Shown one piece after another: positions 43,019 through 54,690 of a DNA stretch of 64,000 nucleotides. Below the pieces are notes generated by a model that worked only from the letters and a program-made list of their open reading frames with translations, was not told where the DNA came from and ran no database searches. Each line of letters starts with the position of its first letter. The first letter of the stretch is position 1. Position numbers and translations under genes: made by a program. Location: contig JAKEKT010000035.1 of the NCBI GenBank assembly GCA_021495925.1, forward strand, positions 1 through 64,000, in the 5' to 3' direction. The DNA comes from Diplodia intermedia. Taxonomy: Eukaryota > Ascomycota > Dothideomycetes > Botryosphaeriales > Botryosphaeriaceae.

Positions 43019-43998
43019 TTATTTGTCCCATGACGTCCTGCCCATGGGCATGTCCGTACCCGCCTTCCTCACTGGCTCCGCATTAATAATCTCAAGCAGC
43101 TCCTCACCCTGCTCAGGAGCATCCTTCCTCCGGCCGAAGCCCTTCCAGGACTCGTCCACCAAATCTTGCTCCTTCTGCGCCTGCTCATCCATCGCCTTGC
43201 CAACGTCCAGCTTCTCGAACTCAAAGACGTTGGCCTTCATACCCACACCGTAGTACTGGTGCTTCTGCAGGTAAGCCAGCCACATCTTCACGACCTCGGG
43301 ATCGCCGTCTTGAATCTGGATTAGGCGGCGTAGGGTGATGCGTTCGAAGTTCTCCTGTGACTTCTTGAAGACGAAGTTGGAGCGCGGCACGGTCCAGCGC
43401 TCGATGATGCGAGGCAGCGGGATGGGGCCCTTGGCCGACAGCCCGAGGTAGTAGGCGGCGCGCATGGCGAAGTCGGCGAAAAACTCCATGTTGCGCACGC
43501 TGAAGGTGCGCAGCTGCAAGTCGCAGACGGGGATGCCGTATTGTGCGGGCCGCCGGAGGGGCTGCTTGAAGATGGCTTCTACGTTGCGCGGCCGGCGGAT
43601 ATCCTTCAGGGCTTCTTTTGTCGCGGAGGTAATGTCGGGGCTTGCGGGTTTGTCAGATTGGGGGGGCTGTTACAGCGGCGATGCGGCGAAGCTTGTCTTA
43701 CATGTCCCCGGTGGGTGGCAGCGACATGCCACGCTTCCTGGGATGGGTCAGCAGAGCATCGTGACGGTTGCGCGGCCAAATGCTTACTTTGCAGTCTCTT
43801 CCACATCGATGTTGGCTAACCTGAAGCTCTCGAGCGTCATGTTGTAGAAGCGCTGACACGGCACGGCCGTCGGAGGTGATATCTGGACAGCACAAATCAG
43901 CGCTGTTGGAGCCGGCGCGGTCGCAATGTGGAGCCAATGCTGACCTTGGCTCTCTTCAGGGCGCCAAAGGGCGACCTGGCGTACGCGGGGGCAGCCAT
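43019..43998 (-). CDS. RSM10: Mitochondrial small-subunit ribosomal protein uS10m (Rsm10)
   Basis: Four exons, complement of 43945-43998, 43788-43882, 43702-43737 and 43019-43640, 268 residues. The uS10 core is unmistakable: AQYGIPVCDLQLRTFSVRNMEFFADFAMRAAYYLGL, then GPIPLPRIIERWTVPRSNFVFKKSQENFERITLRRLIQI. A fungal N-terminal extension (MAAPAYARSPFGALKRAK, then ISPPTAVPCQRFYN) provides a basic, Ser/Ala-rich mitochondrial presequence-like start. The C-terminal extension is acidic. Exon 3 is only 36 bases. The acceptor of the third intron (CAAG at 43641) is chosen because it alone keeps frame with a CTGAC branch 11 bases upstream. It is a structural part of the mitoribosome head. Divergent from TRS33, 410 bases apart. 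Confidence 0.92.
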
Positions 43999-44408
43999 GG
44001 CGAGATGGGCGGGATAGTGGATGCTCGCGAAGTCGTGCGAGCTTGCGTCTGTGATCGCGGTGATCCGCACAATTTCCATCTCACCGCCCGCGTCCGCCAG
44101 CAAGGGAAAGTCGTTGCCGCGAACCTCCGTCCGCTTCCCGCACCGCAACGTCAGCCTCCCGGACCCTCTCCTAACATCCCAGTTCGAACTCCAGCCCCGC
44201 CCCAAAACCCGTCGTCCCTAGAGCACGTTGTGTTCGCGCTCAGTCCCGCGATAACCCTCAGGGCTGCATAGTGACCGACGCTCCTGCAACCGGCGCGGTA
44301 ACCACCCACATCCCAGCTCCGATATAGCTCTCAGAAGCCCTGCGCGCAGAGCTTCCCACGACCCGCGCGAGCACGACGTTCCGTTCTTTTACATAACAAT
44401 CGCCTACC
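43999..44408. promoter_or_regulatory. Shared divergent promoter region, RSM10 / TRS33
   Basis: 410 GC-rich bases between two divergent starts. No TATA box is evident; it looks like a housekeeping bidirectional promoter. Confidence 0.45.
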
Positions 44409-45492
44409 ATGTCATATGAAACGCACCCTCCGCCCACTGCGAACGATGGCGGCTCGGGCTACATCAACTCCTCGGTCATGGACATGCTGTTAATCGAGCT
44501 GGTACCCATGGCGTATCGTATGGCGGCCGAGCTAGCCGCACGGGAGGATGAATACGTGACGCCTGGCAACCCAACGGTCACAGCAGGGCGAAGATCCTCC
44601 GCTGTTACAGCAACGAATGGCGGAACACCCAAAAGCGGGACCACCCCAAGGATACCGGAGGGCGCCGCCGTGGGAAGCGCGGAGGAGGAAGACTATAAGG
44701 ATGCGGTACTATATCGCTTGGAGACGCTGGGCTATCGTGTAGGCCTGGGGATAACTGAGCGGTATGTCCACTATCTCGCTGCTCGATTGGATGAAGCTTG
44801 GGGAGGTTGGCACAGCATGAAGTTCGCAAGCAAGGGTATATGCCACTGGGGATTGAACACACCGAGGATGGAACCTGCTGGATGGACTCCGAGCCAGCCC
44901 CTCTCTGCAAGATCCCTTATGCTTGTTTGCTCGTGTATATGCCCGCCGCTCTTCGTACTCAGTCAAGCTCGCGCATGCCGATCCAAATTCTATAGCACTC
45001 ATTCTAGATCATCCGCACTAACTTTTCCACAGCTTCTCTCGCGACAAACCTCGCTTTAGCGAAACTCTCGACGTCATCAAATTCCTCTGCAAAGACCTCT
45101 GGACTCTTGTCTTTCGCAAACAAATCGATAACCTGAAGACCAATCACCGTGGCATCTACGTTCTCACAGACCAGCACTTCAAGCCTCTTACCAAGATGAG
45201 CCTGGAAAGAGGTATCGGCGATAACATCATAACCGCAAAAGCTCAACCGGTAAGGCCTAATCCCTCTTCCTGTCCACCAATGGTTCTTCCAAGGAGAAGA
45301 TAAGAAATGCGTCGAGGGTTCCAAGCCGGGCACCGTGCTGACAGAAGTCATTCCAACCAGTTCCTGTACTTTCCTGCTGGCCTCATCCGCGGCGCACTCG
45401 CCAGCATGGGCATCATTGCGACGGTCACGGCGGAGTCGACCGGCCTCCCTGGCGCAACATTCCAGATCCGCACCCAGGGCGCCAAGTCATAG
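44409..45492 (+). CDS. TRS33: TRAPP complex subunit Trs33 (TRAPPC6)
   Basis: Three exons, 44409-44761, 45033-45249 and 45361-45492, 233 residues. The first intron is unusually long for the region (271 bases). The joins read GLGITER-FSRDKPRFSETLDVIKFLCKD and ITAKAQP-FLYFPAGLIRGAL. The Bet3-like fold is visible: INSSVMDMLLIELVPMAYRMA, LYRLETLGYRVGLGITERF, KFLCKDLWTLVFRKQIDNLKTNHRGIYVL, and FPAGLIRGALASMGI at the C-terminus. A 40-residue disordered insert (about residues 50-85) lies between helices 1 and 2, as in other filamentous fungi. Trs33 is a core TRAPP subunit that supports Rab GEF activity (Ypt1 and Ypt31/32) in ER-Golgi and Golgi traffic. Confidence 0.93.
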
Positions 45493-46823
45493 CCGTTGAT
45501 TGCCTGTCTGTTCCGGATAATGACGCCGTCCCGTCAGGAAGACGGTGGTGCAAAACCGACGGGGAAATTCGAGAACGCGGCCGAAAGCGTGCTCCGACAT
45601 GAGAATTAATAGCAGCGGCGGCGACGGACAGCTACCACTTGTGGTAGCTTCGCGGTGATGTCACCTCGGCCCGCGGCGCGAATCCGCTCGTCCGAAAAGA
45701 CCGTGATCACTAGGTCGCTCTCCAACAATCTCGGTTCACTTAGTATTGCAACAAGGCCAAAAAAAGAAAAAAGAAAAATGCAACAGCACCGGGGGGAGAG
45801 AGAGTCATCTGAAGCGTTTTGTAGAGACGGTGAATGTGCGATAGTCTCTCAACGACAAGAAAAACAAAGCTTCAATTGTCCTCTCCGACCGTGTTGCAAT
45901 ACTAAGCGAACCGACCTTGTTCTTTACTCTCTCCCGCCCCCCCCGACGGACAACGTCCCGAACCAGACGCCAACGCCACACAAACCCACCAGAAGTCGAT
46001 GAAGAAACGCAACGGCCAAGAATGAAACGAGACGGAAAATGCCTTGACCGGCGGATGAACCTATGCGCACATCAGCCGCTGCCGCTTTCTCACGTGCAGA
46101 CAAGGAGGGGACGATGCGGGGGCTAACCGGGAGATGTCGGAAGGCGTGGGGGGCGGAATGCAGCGAAAACACACAGAACCGCAAGTGGAGCAAATTTAAT
46201 TGCGATTGGGCGAATGGCTCTCAGGCCACACTCAGGCGTGCTGACCGGAGCCTTTGCGGCGCCGTGCTCCGTCTTCTATATATAAGGATGGAGGTGGGAA
46301 GCCCCGGAGTTGAGTCCTGCAATCGCGAGACTTTGTCTTCCCCACAAGGCCAGTGTTTGATCCCTCCCCACACTTTCCTCTCGGGTTTGACGGGCATGTC
46401 TGCTTTCGCTTTCATCTTTTTCCTTTTCACAACTCGCACTCTTATTGCTAAACATACCCTCAACGGCGAATAGAGTAGAAGAATCAGCAGTATTATCCTC
46501 AGAGGGCGGTTTGCCTTTACAATTGATTTCCATTTCATATTCATAACCATGCTGCACCTAATGTGCTAACCATTCTCTCAGGATTTTGGTTTTCCCTTGT
46601 AGATGCCCTCGTGTCGCACCTTCCTTGCATGATCTTCGCTTCCCTATCACACCGAAATTCGTTTGAGTAGGTTGTGTCATCTCACAACCTATCTGCCCGG
46701 AAAATCAGCTCCCATACATTAGCGATTCTAGGGTTCTGCAAAGGGGGAATCGCTTTCAACTCGACACTTTGCCGGCACCCACTCTTCAAAGGAAACGCCC
46801 GAGATTTGTAAGGGGATTGGCAC
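45493..46823. other. Intergenic region with an orphan TATA box and micro-ORF
   Basis: About 1.3 kb between the 3' ends of TRS33 and MDH. It contains a strong TATATATAAG at 46277 on the plus strand followed at 46396 by a 25-codon hydrophobic frame. No conserved gene is recognised. Confidence 0.5.
46277..46286 (+). promoter_or_regulatory. Orphan TATA box
   Basis: TATATATAAG with no known gene downstream on the plus strand; the next gene (MDH) is on the minus strand and ends at 46824. It may drive a non-coding or very short-ORF transcript. Confidence 0.4.
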
Positions 46824-48204
46824 TCACTTGGGAGGAGGGTTGGCGACGAACTCGACACCCTTGTCGATGTTGGTCTTCAGGCCCTTGTAGGCAACCTCGA
46901 GCAGCTTCTTCTCGTAGTCGTTGGCCTTGCTGACAACGTCGACAATCCTCTTGGCACCATCGGGCTGCAATCGAAACGTCAGTATCGGCCGTCACGGGGG
47001 AAAAGTCATTGGTCCACTTACGCCGAGTTCGACCGGGGCAGCGAAGAATTCGGTGCCGGTCACCTTGGCAATGGCATCACCGCCCTCGACACCAGGGAGG
47101 TAAACGAAAGTGGGCTCAGTGATGCCACTCTGACCCTTGACGGCCTGGAGGATCTTCTCGGCAAAGCTGGATCGGGGTCAATACGGGCTGCAATACCTAG
47201 GAGAAACCAAGCGACAACTTACCGGAAGCCGGCAAAAGCCATGGAAAGAGTGGCAGATCCGGCACCATCCTTGGCCTTCACGACCTCATCACCACCGAAC
47301 TGGACACCTGCGCACCATATCAGCTGATAGCCGATGATAATTACGTAAATAACTTACGGTTGACAAGAGCATCGAGCTTATCGGCAGGGATGTTAACGCT
47401 GGGGCTGGCCTGGGTGAAGAGCGGCACAATGGTCTCGCCAGAGTGACCGCCGACAACGGGAATGACCAGGTTCTGGGGGCTCTTCTCGCCGACAATCTCG
47501 GCGACGAAGGTCTGGGCACGGACGACGTCGAGGGTGGTGACACCGAAGAGCTTCTTGGGGTTGAACTTGCCCGCGCGCTTCAGCACCTCGGCGGCGATGG
47601 GCACGGTGGAGTTCACGGGGTTGGAGATGACGAGGACGAACGCATCCGGGGCGTGCTCCGCAACGCCCTGGATGAGATCGCGCACGATTCCGGCGTTGAT
47701 CTTGAAGAGGTCGTCACGGGTCATGCCAGGCTTGCCTAAAACAGTGTCAGTCTCATGCCTGCCCCACAAATTGGACTCCGCGCCTCCTTACGGGGAATGC
47801 CAGCCGGAATCACGATGATATCGGCGCCAGTGAAGGCCTTCTTCATGCCATCGTCCTTGGGCAGGTAGCCGGTGGTTTTCTAACTCCAGCGTAAGCGTTC
47901 TGTATGTGCGGGGGCGGGGAGTGGCGGACGTACGGCAGGCGAAGCGATGTGGGACAAGTCAGTAGCGACGCCGGGCGTGTTGACGACATCGTAGAGAGCG
48001 AGCTCGTCAATGAGCGGGGAAGCCTTCAGAAGAAGCGACAGAGGCTGCACGGAGCGAGGTCAGCGACGTGAAATGCCATTCAGATACGTTGTGCGCTCAC
48101 CTGGCCAATACCGCCAGAGGCACCAGCGACAACTGCGACGGTCAGCTTGCAAGCTCTGCGCGGGCCGCACGGAAGCTCAGAGAAGCCCCACCTGCTTTAA
48201 CCAT
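46824..48204 (-). CDS. NAD-dependent malate dehydrogenase, cytosolic type
   Basis: Eight exons, complement of 48192-48204, 48101-48132, 47934-48044, 47792-47879, 47358-47735, 47223-47307, 47022-47166 and 46824-46964, 330 residues. Exon 1 has only 13 bases (MVKA plus one base). The protein opens MVKAVVAGASGGIGQ-PLSLLLKASP, the NAD-binding glycine loop, with no mitochondrial presequence. IPAGIP-RKPGMTRDDLFKINAGIV holds the mobile-loop arginines and the substrate Arg/Asp, SNPVNSTVPIA follows, and VVGGHSGETIVPL carries the catalytic His. It interconverts malate and oxaloacetate. Lack of a presequence and the KTTGYLPKDDG block fit the cytosolic fungal form; peroxisomal targeting is not evident (ends NPPPK). 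The stop overlaps a donor-like AAGTGAGT, so a further tiny 3' exon cannot be excluded. Confidence 0.93.
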
Positions 48205-49083
48205 TTTGTCGGACGGAAGGGTATGCGGAGAGCTTGAACGGAGGGCAGATTAGCTTCGAGGGGGGTGAGGGCGACGTGCGGGCGAAGAGGCACGATGTGT
48301 GAAGAGTTGAGGAGTGTAGATGCTTGGGGCAGGAGCTGTGAGGAACTGGAGTCAGCAGATCCCGAGCGACTTTGTCTGTTGAGACGAGGAGACGAGACGA
48401 GTGGAGGGGTTACGAAGCACGGACGGCGGGGGAAACGCGAGGCGGAGACGGCCCCTGGTCGCGACTGCAGCCAACCAACGGGATGCACGAGATTGGCAAG
48501 AGGGGGATCGGGGAACACCAACTTGGGTAATCGTAGCTTGGACGCTGTTCGCTCCTCTCTGGTGAATCTTCGTGGAACAACGCAGCTCACGACCCATGTT
48601 CGCGGGGCTTGCTCGTGCTATATACCCACGCTCTCCTTTCACACGCACGTCATCGAGCGCATGTTCCGCCCCGCGAATGCCTCGGCGAAGCTCGCAGTCC
48701 TGCCACTCCTCGGAATGATTCGGGCACACCGGCAATGTGCCTGCAATTCACGGGCTAGCATGCTGAGCAGAAAGCAATCTTGACCGCCTTATTACAGATG
48801 GAAACGCCTGCTCCTTCTACGCCGACCTGCCGGCTGAACTTCCCGATGCCCGACCTTCCTACCGAAAGCAAACCCGCCGTCAAATAAGCCACCGTCCCCA
48901 TGCCTTGCACAGACCCCACGTTCGGGGCTGCAAGCAAAGTAAACGTAAACAAGAGAACCGTATGCCGCCTGGATGCAAACCGAAAGCTCCAGTCTCGCTC
49001 CTCGCAAACAGCAATCATTAGACGGGCCGCAGACATACACAAAACAGCTACGAAATATACGTGACATGAAGCCGAAGCACAAA
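48205..49083. other. Intergenic region between MDH and hapE
   Basis: 879 bases. The left part is the MDH promoter and leader; the right part is the hapE 3' UTR. Nothing else is recognised. Confidence 0.45.
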
Positions 49084-50343
49084 CTACGCCACGTAGTCTT
49101 CCCTGTCCCCCTCAGCATCAGCGTCGCCCTCACCCGGGTCGTGTGCCCCATAGGTGTGGCTCGGATCCCCGGCCCCAGTCGGGTCTGGGGCCCGTTGGCC
49201 GCCGACAGAGTACATCTGCTGGAAGGGCAGTCAGAAGACGTCTGGACAAGGCATCATGGCCGATTTACCTGTTGCGGCATCTGGTAGCCTGCGTACATCG
49301 ACGGGTCAAACATCTGCTGGGTGGGCTGCCCGTACGCGGCCGGGTCGTTCTGTACCGGCGGCGCGAACATGCCCTGCTGCTGAGCGCGGTAGTCTGGCTC
49401 CTGCATGTGTTGCGCCATGCCATAGTCTGGCGGCGCCATGGGGTGAGGCGGCGGGTGCATTCCCGTCTGCTGCTGGACAGCGCCGGGCTGCGCCTGCGTG
49501 TTGGCCGATGCCGCCGCCGCACTGCTCTGCGCACCGCTCCGCTTGTGCGATGACGCCTCCTCGCGCGGCACAATGTCGATCAGGAAGTCGAACATGTCCG
49601 ACTTGGCCAGAGCCGACGCAATGTCCGAGCGCTGCAGCGTCCTGCGCTTGTTTTCCTCCGCGTGTATCCAGGCGCGCATCGTCAGCTCCGTGATGAAGAT
49701 ATCGCAGCCCTTGGCGAACAGTATCGGAGCCTCGGCCGAGATCATCTTGACCTCGGGGTCAGCCTTCATGACCTTCTTTATCCGCGCCAGCGGCAACTGG
49801 TGGAGCTTGTAATCATGTTCGTCCGTCTCGAGCTTCGTGACTTGCTGCTGCCAGTACGTGTTGAGGATGTCGCGGTATTGACCGCTAAGGCCTTGGTTGA
49901 CCTGCAATCAAGTTAGAGGTGCAGCTCGCACATGGGAAAGGAGCGGGTTGACTGTACGTTTGCCCATTGACCCGTGAAGACTTGCGGATCCGGAGAGTGT
50001 CCCTGCGCGGCTATCTGAACCAAAGAATCAGCTAATGAGCTCGGCCAGAGCTGGTGGAAACCCGGACAGGGCGGATGGAGGACGTACGCTGGCACTTGCA
50101 CCTGTAGGATCGCATGTCAGCAAGAGTCGCGTGTGATGGTCGCGAGCCGGGCCGTTTGGTCTGCCTATCGGCGTGGCCGGGAAAGCTCGACTTGTGCAGA
50201 ATAAAGAGCTGCGACTTACCATAGTGGCCGCCATTCGAGGGTTCGTAGAGCGGGTTGCCGTTCTGGCCGTCGTAGCGACGAGGCGCAGAGTTCTGGCGCA
50301 GCTTCTGCTGTTGGCCATGGCCTTGGAGATTTGTGGGATCCAT
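49084..50343 (-). CDS. hapE: CCAAT-binding factor subunit HapE / Hap5 (NF-YC)
   Basis: Five exons, complement of 50220-50343, 50088-50101, 49958-50014, 49269-49901 and 49084-49215, 319 residues. Exon 2 is a 14-base micro-exon that is required to keep frame between GGHYG and IAAQGHSPDPQ. The histone-fold core is complete: YWQQQVTKLE, then LPLARIKKVMKADPEVKMISAEAP, LFAKGCDIFITELTMRAW and RRTLQRSDIASALAKSDMFDFLIDIVPRE. The N-terminal extension VFTGQWANVNQGLSGQYRDIL resembles the HapX-linked region seen in filamentous fungi. The C-terminal third is Gln/Pro-rich. With HapB and HapC it forms the nuclear CCAAT-binding complex, which with HapX controls iron and redox genes. Confidence is high except for the micro-exon and the last exon. 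Confidence 0.92.
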
Positions 50344-51656
50344 GGCTAGGGTGGGTGGGCGCACGATTGCGGCAAGGCTCGTCGCATGCGCAGCGGGGAG
50401 GAGCGTCTGCGGGTCTCTGAAGATGCGGGTGCAGGGCAGGCGCGTCAGGCTCGAATTGATTCGCCGGGGAAGTGGAGTTGCGCGGTGATGGAGAGGCGAG
50501 GTGTGGGTGTTGCAGGCGCGCGCGGAGCCGTCAGAGATGCGGTGACGCCAAAGTTGGCACAAAAGAAACGGAAGTGGGGAAGGCAAGCCGACGATCGGAG
50601 GCACCGGTATTTGCGCGCTTGCTGGGCGGCAATGCGGGAGCTACTTTGCGTGATGTTGATGGCGTCCGGCTGGAGGTGTTTACTGCTGCGCTCTGGCGCA
50701 CGCGTTGGCCGCTGCTCAAGGCTCAAGCTCGTCCCTGGTGGAGCGGGCGGCCAGCGAATCGGGTGCGGCAGGGGCTGGGGGAGCTGCGACGCCGACGAAC
50801 CACGGGCGCGCTACGTGCGCGATCTCCTAGCCGCAACACTTGGTTCCCGCGGGGAAACTGGGGAGCTGGGAACTGGGAACAGGCAACCGGGAGCTGGCTG
50901 GCTGGCTGGCTGGCATGCGCTGCGAGGGAGCGCTGGCGCGTTGGGGCTGGCTGTGAGACTCCGGCCCTACGCGGGTGACGTCTGCGGGAGGCGGATCTGG
51001 GAGGCTGGTAGCGGCACCAACAGACTGTGATGGCACCGGCTGGCTGTCTGGCAATTGGGGCAGAGATCGCCCACGGCAGCACGCGCTGCTACTTAAGCTT
51101 GCGCGAGCCGCTCCGCCGTGCCGACGTCAACAAGCCAACTCAGCCATGCCGCTCAAATCACTATCACACCTGCCATGTTGACGGAGAAAGGCAGGGCGAA
51201 ACAGGCAGTGTGCTTCTCTCAGCCTCGACGGATCCCCAGGGCCGCGGTTCACTGGCTCGTGGGGGCTGGAGGCACAGCTTCACGGCGCCCCCCGCACGCT
51301 GATTCGACGCGCCTCCTGCATGCTCAGGCTCCGCGATGCGTTGGCCTGGCTTGAAAATTTTGCATGTCATCATTCGAGAGGGCTAGACTGCTTCAACAGC
51401 CTCGCGAATCGAGGATCACTTGCGATGCAGAGGGGCGCGGTGGAGTGATGGCGATCGTTCGAGATGGCTGCATGCTGGTGCTGTGGAGGGCGGGAGCTCT
51501 GGCCTCATCCAAGCGACGAACCGGCTGCCTGCCTCACTGCCGCCTGAACCCCGGCTCTCGGCGTGTCTATTTTTCCGCGCCGCCAAAGACGCGTTTTGCC
51601 GTGTCGGCTCTGAACTTTTTTTCTCGCGATCCCTCACATGCACCCGCCCGCCCAAC
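50344..51656. other. GC-rich intergenic region between hapE and FCF2
   Basis: About 1.3 kb between divergent genes. It includes a GGCT tetranucleotide run and long non-stop frames caused by GC content. The last 100 bases are the FCF2 leader. No gene is recognised. Confidence 0.5.
50893..50914 (+). repeat. GGCT tetranucleotide microsatellite
   Basis: About five uninterrupted copies of GCTG/GGCT in the hapE-FCF2 intergenic region. It is short and probably slippage-prone; no function is inferred. Confidence 0.7.
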
Positions 51657-52566
51657 ATGGATGTGCCAACGCATCCCGTCACCCATGGCCTCGTGGAGGA
51701 TGACGAGCTCTCCGATGAGCAGATCGAGATGCTGCTGAAGCAGGCTGAGGTCAGAGCGCGTGAGAAGAACACGTCGAGCTCGCTGGTGCAGCTTCCGTCT
51801 GCCGCCGACTACAAGCTGCCTAGGCTCGATACCCCCGGCCTCCCTGCTCCCTACGTCCAGACCGACGGCGAGGTTGCCCGCGTGGATCCATCCCGCCTGC
51901 TTGATGATCAGCAGCGCACATTGGCAAACCACATCCGGAAGGTCGAGGACCCTGTCGCTGTCAAGAAGAAGAAGATAGAGGTACGTCATGCTCTTCTACA
52001 CGGCCCCGCCTATGAGGAAAATATTCCAATCTTTCTCCTTGAGCAGACACGAAAGTCCGTCTTGGACTTTCCCTGCACCAATGAGAGTTATATTCATAGT
52101 TACTCTGACGGCACCCTCTTTGAACCGCATTTATATCGACGTTTGTTGTCTGGCACATACTGATATGGGCATTTTACAGGAGAAGAAGGCTACCGCCGGA
52201 GAGCAGTGGTTCAACCTGCCCAAGACAGATCTTACTCCGGAGCTGAAGAGAGACCTCCAATTGTTGAAGATGCGCAATGTGCTTGACCCCCACCGTCACT
52301 ACAAGAAGGAGAACAGCAAGGACTTTGTCCCCGAATATTCGCAGGTCGGTACCATTGTCGAGGGCCCCACCGAGTACTACAGTGCTCGTCTGCAGAAAAA
52401 GGAGCGCAAGAAGACTTTTGTCGAAGAGGTACTCGACCGGGAGAAAAACTCGGGCAGGTTCGAGAAGAAGTACGGCGAGATTCAGTCGAAGAAGTCAAGC
52501 GGCAAAAAGGCCCACTACAAGGCTTTGAAGGCCATGCGGAAGTCTGGCAAGATCTCCAAGGGTTGA
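51657..52566 (+). CDS. FCF2: rRNA-processing protein Fcf2
   Basis: Two exons, 51657-51980 and 52180-52566, 236 residues. The intron is long (199 bases) and joins VKKKKIE-EKKATAGEQWFNLPKTDLTPELKRDLQLLKMRNVLDP. The Fcf2 domain follows with DPHRHYKK, FVPEYSQVGTIVEGPTEYYSARL, KERKKTFVEEVLDRE and KKYGEIQSKKSSGKKAHYKALKAM, the conserved set seen in yeast Fcf2 and human TdIF2/DNTTIP2. It ends in a Lys-rich basic tail suited to the nucleolus. Fcf2 is needed for early pre-rRNA cleavage at A0, A1 and A2 and 40S biogenesis. The N-terminus holds a short acidic helix (DDELSDEQIEMLLKQAE). The start at 51657 directly follows a CT-rich leader. Confidence 0.93.
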
Positions 52567-52858
52567 GGCTGGTGACAGTCGATATTTCTACGTCACTGAA
52601 GTCACACCACGCACCACGCCACAGGCGGGTGTGCCGGCCCATGAATCCCGGCTTCCCAGTGGTTGTCTAATTACAGCCTCACTCGAAGCACACAGCTAAG
52701 GCACTCATTGCAGTCACTGCATGCCTGACGCTAACCACTTCGGGGCAACCCCTGCGTTATGCGGCCCCTGCCTGATGCCGTTCGCCGGGAGGTGTCCAAG
52801 CGATTGGTGCGCAAACCTCAAGGCGCAAATCGCATAGTGTCTAGCCACATTTGCTATC

Positions 52859-54276
52859 CTATGCAGCGCCCAGATCAGATAGAACCTGCTTCACAAGCTC
52901 CTGAAACGGAGCGTCAGCATATCTGAAACAATGGAAAATGCCACCTCATCGGAGGTTAAGGCTTACCTGCATGTCCTTCGCAGCCTCTCTGCCAGCTTCG
53001 AGAACTTCTTCGTGATTCGCTTTGCCCTTGCTCAAGTAGGCCTCCAGCTCAGCCTTGTTCATGTCTTGGATGATTGGGTCGTCGCCGCGAGGACCGGCCT
53101 CAAGCACAGCCTTGTTGGTCACCAGACTAAAAGCAAGAACCCTGATGCCACAGTGCCTAGCAACGACAATTTCGGGCACCGTTGACATGCCCACGACATC
53201 GGCGCCCATAGTGCGTAACAAGCGACACTCAGCTCGCGTTTCGTAGCTGGAAATTGCACTGCTGTCAGCCCAACGTGTTCCGCGTTTTTTTGTCCGAATG
53301 CAGGCATATTCTTCTGGCTTACCTGGGGCCGGTGACGAAGGCATACGTGCCTTCATGCAGCTTCCGCTGGGTCTTATCCAGGCCGATCTTCTTCCAGGCC
53401 TTGTGCACGCGTTGACGCAGCTCGAGGTCGTAGGCGTCGGAGAGCGGCGGGAAACGGGGGCCGAACTCGTCGGCGTTGGGGCCGCGGAGGGAGTGGAAAC
53501 CGGCGAGACCGACAAAGTTGAGGTGCTGTTGGTATCAGAAAGGCTGTGTTAGTCTTTCCAGGCACTTTAGTTTTGAAATGGGAAACGGAAAGGCGGGCGA
53601 TGTGCAGACAAGGCGGGTTGCTTACGTCGTTCAGGCACACGATGTCGCCGACGGAGTATTCGGGGTTGAGACCACCAGCGGCGTTTGTGACTTTTCGTCA
53701 CAAGGTTGTTAGACACGGAGATTCAGGGCAAGCTCTGTAGCTCGAGTAAGGGAGATGACGTACCAATCATCGTTTCTATGCCAAGAACTTTGCACACACG
53801 CGTAGCAAAGGTGACCATGTCCATGGCATGGCCCTCGTAGAAGTGGGCGCGGCCGACGAGCAGAACGACGGGCAGCTTCGCAGGTCCAATCAAGCCAAAG
53901 ACGAGTTTACCCGCATGGCCAACCACTATAATTCCAACATGCCGCATTAACACATGCTTCTTACCCCCATCTCCGCAGGTGGGATACAATGCCCTTGCTC
54001 TTCAATTTCCTCTTCTCTTTTTACTCAGACTGTTCGAGCTGCAGGGGAAATTTACGCACCGGTGCTCTGCGGAAAGTTGGGAATGTCGGCGTATGGCGTC
54101 GCATAAACGGGCTCCTTGTGGATTGTTTCGGCTAAGCCACCGAGGCCAGAACCGCAGACGATGGCGACTTTGGGGCTGCTGAGCTCGGCGGGCACCTTCG
54201 TCTTGAGGAACTCGGCCGTCTCGATAGCCTTCTTGTACACGCTGGCAGGAGCAGCAACGAGGTTGTCGGAGGACAT
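52859..54276 (-). CDS. PNP1: Purine nucleoside phosphorylase
   Basis: Six exons, complement of 54060-54276, 53764-53925, 53626-53690, 53323-53525, 52967-53246 and 52859-52900, 322 residues. All joins restore the family sequence: FPQST-VVGHAGKLVFGL, IETMI-VTNAAGGLNPEYSVGD, CLND-HLNFVGLAGFHSLRG, VTGPS-YETRAECRLL and AAKDMQ-ELVKQVL. Phosphate-binding residues occur in VCGSGLGGL and GRAHFYEGH. The purine and ribose pocket is in YETRAECRLLRTMGADVVGMSTVPE and FSLVTNKA, where the Asn follows the trimeric-PNP pattern. It splits inosine and guanosine into base and ribose-1-phosphate in the cytosol for purine salvage. Five of the exons are short, so exon-poor predictions would break it. Convergent with FCF2, 292 bases apart. 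Confidence 0.95.
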
Positions 54277-54690
54277 GGCGGGGAGCTGTTGGCGGGGTAG
54301 GCGGGGCGGAGTTCAAGGGTAACAGTGATCTGTGGAGATGCGAGTGAGGCAGCAAAGGATCCCGTGCAAGGGGATCGGTGAGGGCTCTGGGGAACCTTTT
54401 GAAGGCTAGCCAAGGCGCCGAGGTAAAGTAGCTAGCGCTGGAGCTGGGTCAATAGGGAAGGTGGGATGTTCTTCGGAGGAGCCCGCCGCCCGCCGCAAAG
54501 CAGCGCCGACGGCGGCCATTTAGTCGTTGCCGCCACAAATGGCCCCAGCAGGCAACCGCCGTAGCTCTTCACCGAATATTCGCATCAAGCGACATCTGCA
54601 GGCTCAGAACTGCTTCAGTTATTCTACTCTACATTTCATAGCTCCCAAGAAAGCATATCGGCCGTATCGCATATATTCCCCTTCGTAAAC
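54277..54690. other. Intergenic region between PNP1 and the secreted-protein gene
   Basis: 414 bases between tandem minus-strand genes: PNP1 promoter on the left, 3' UTR of the next gene on the right. Nothing else is recognised. Confidence 0.45.
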
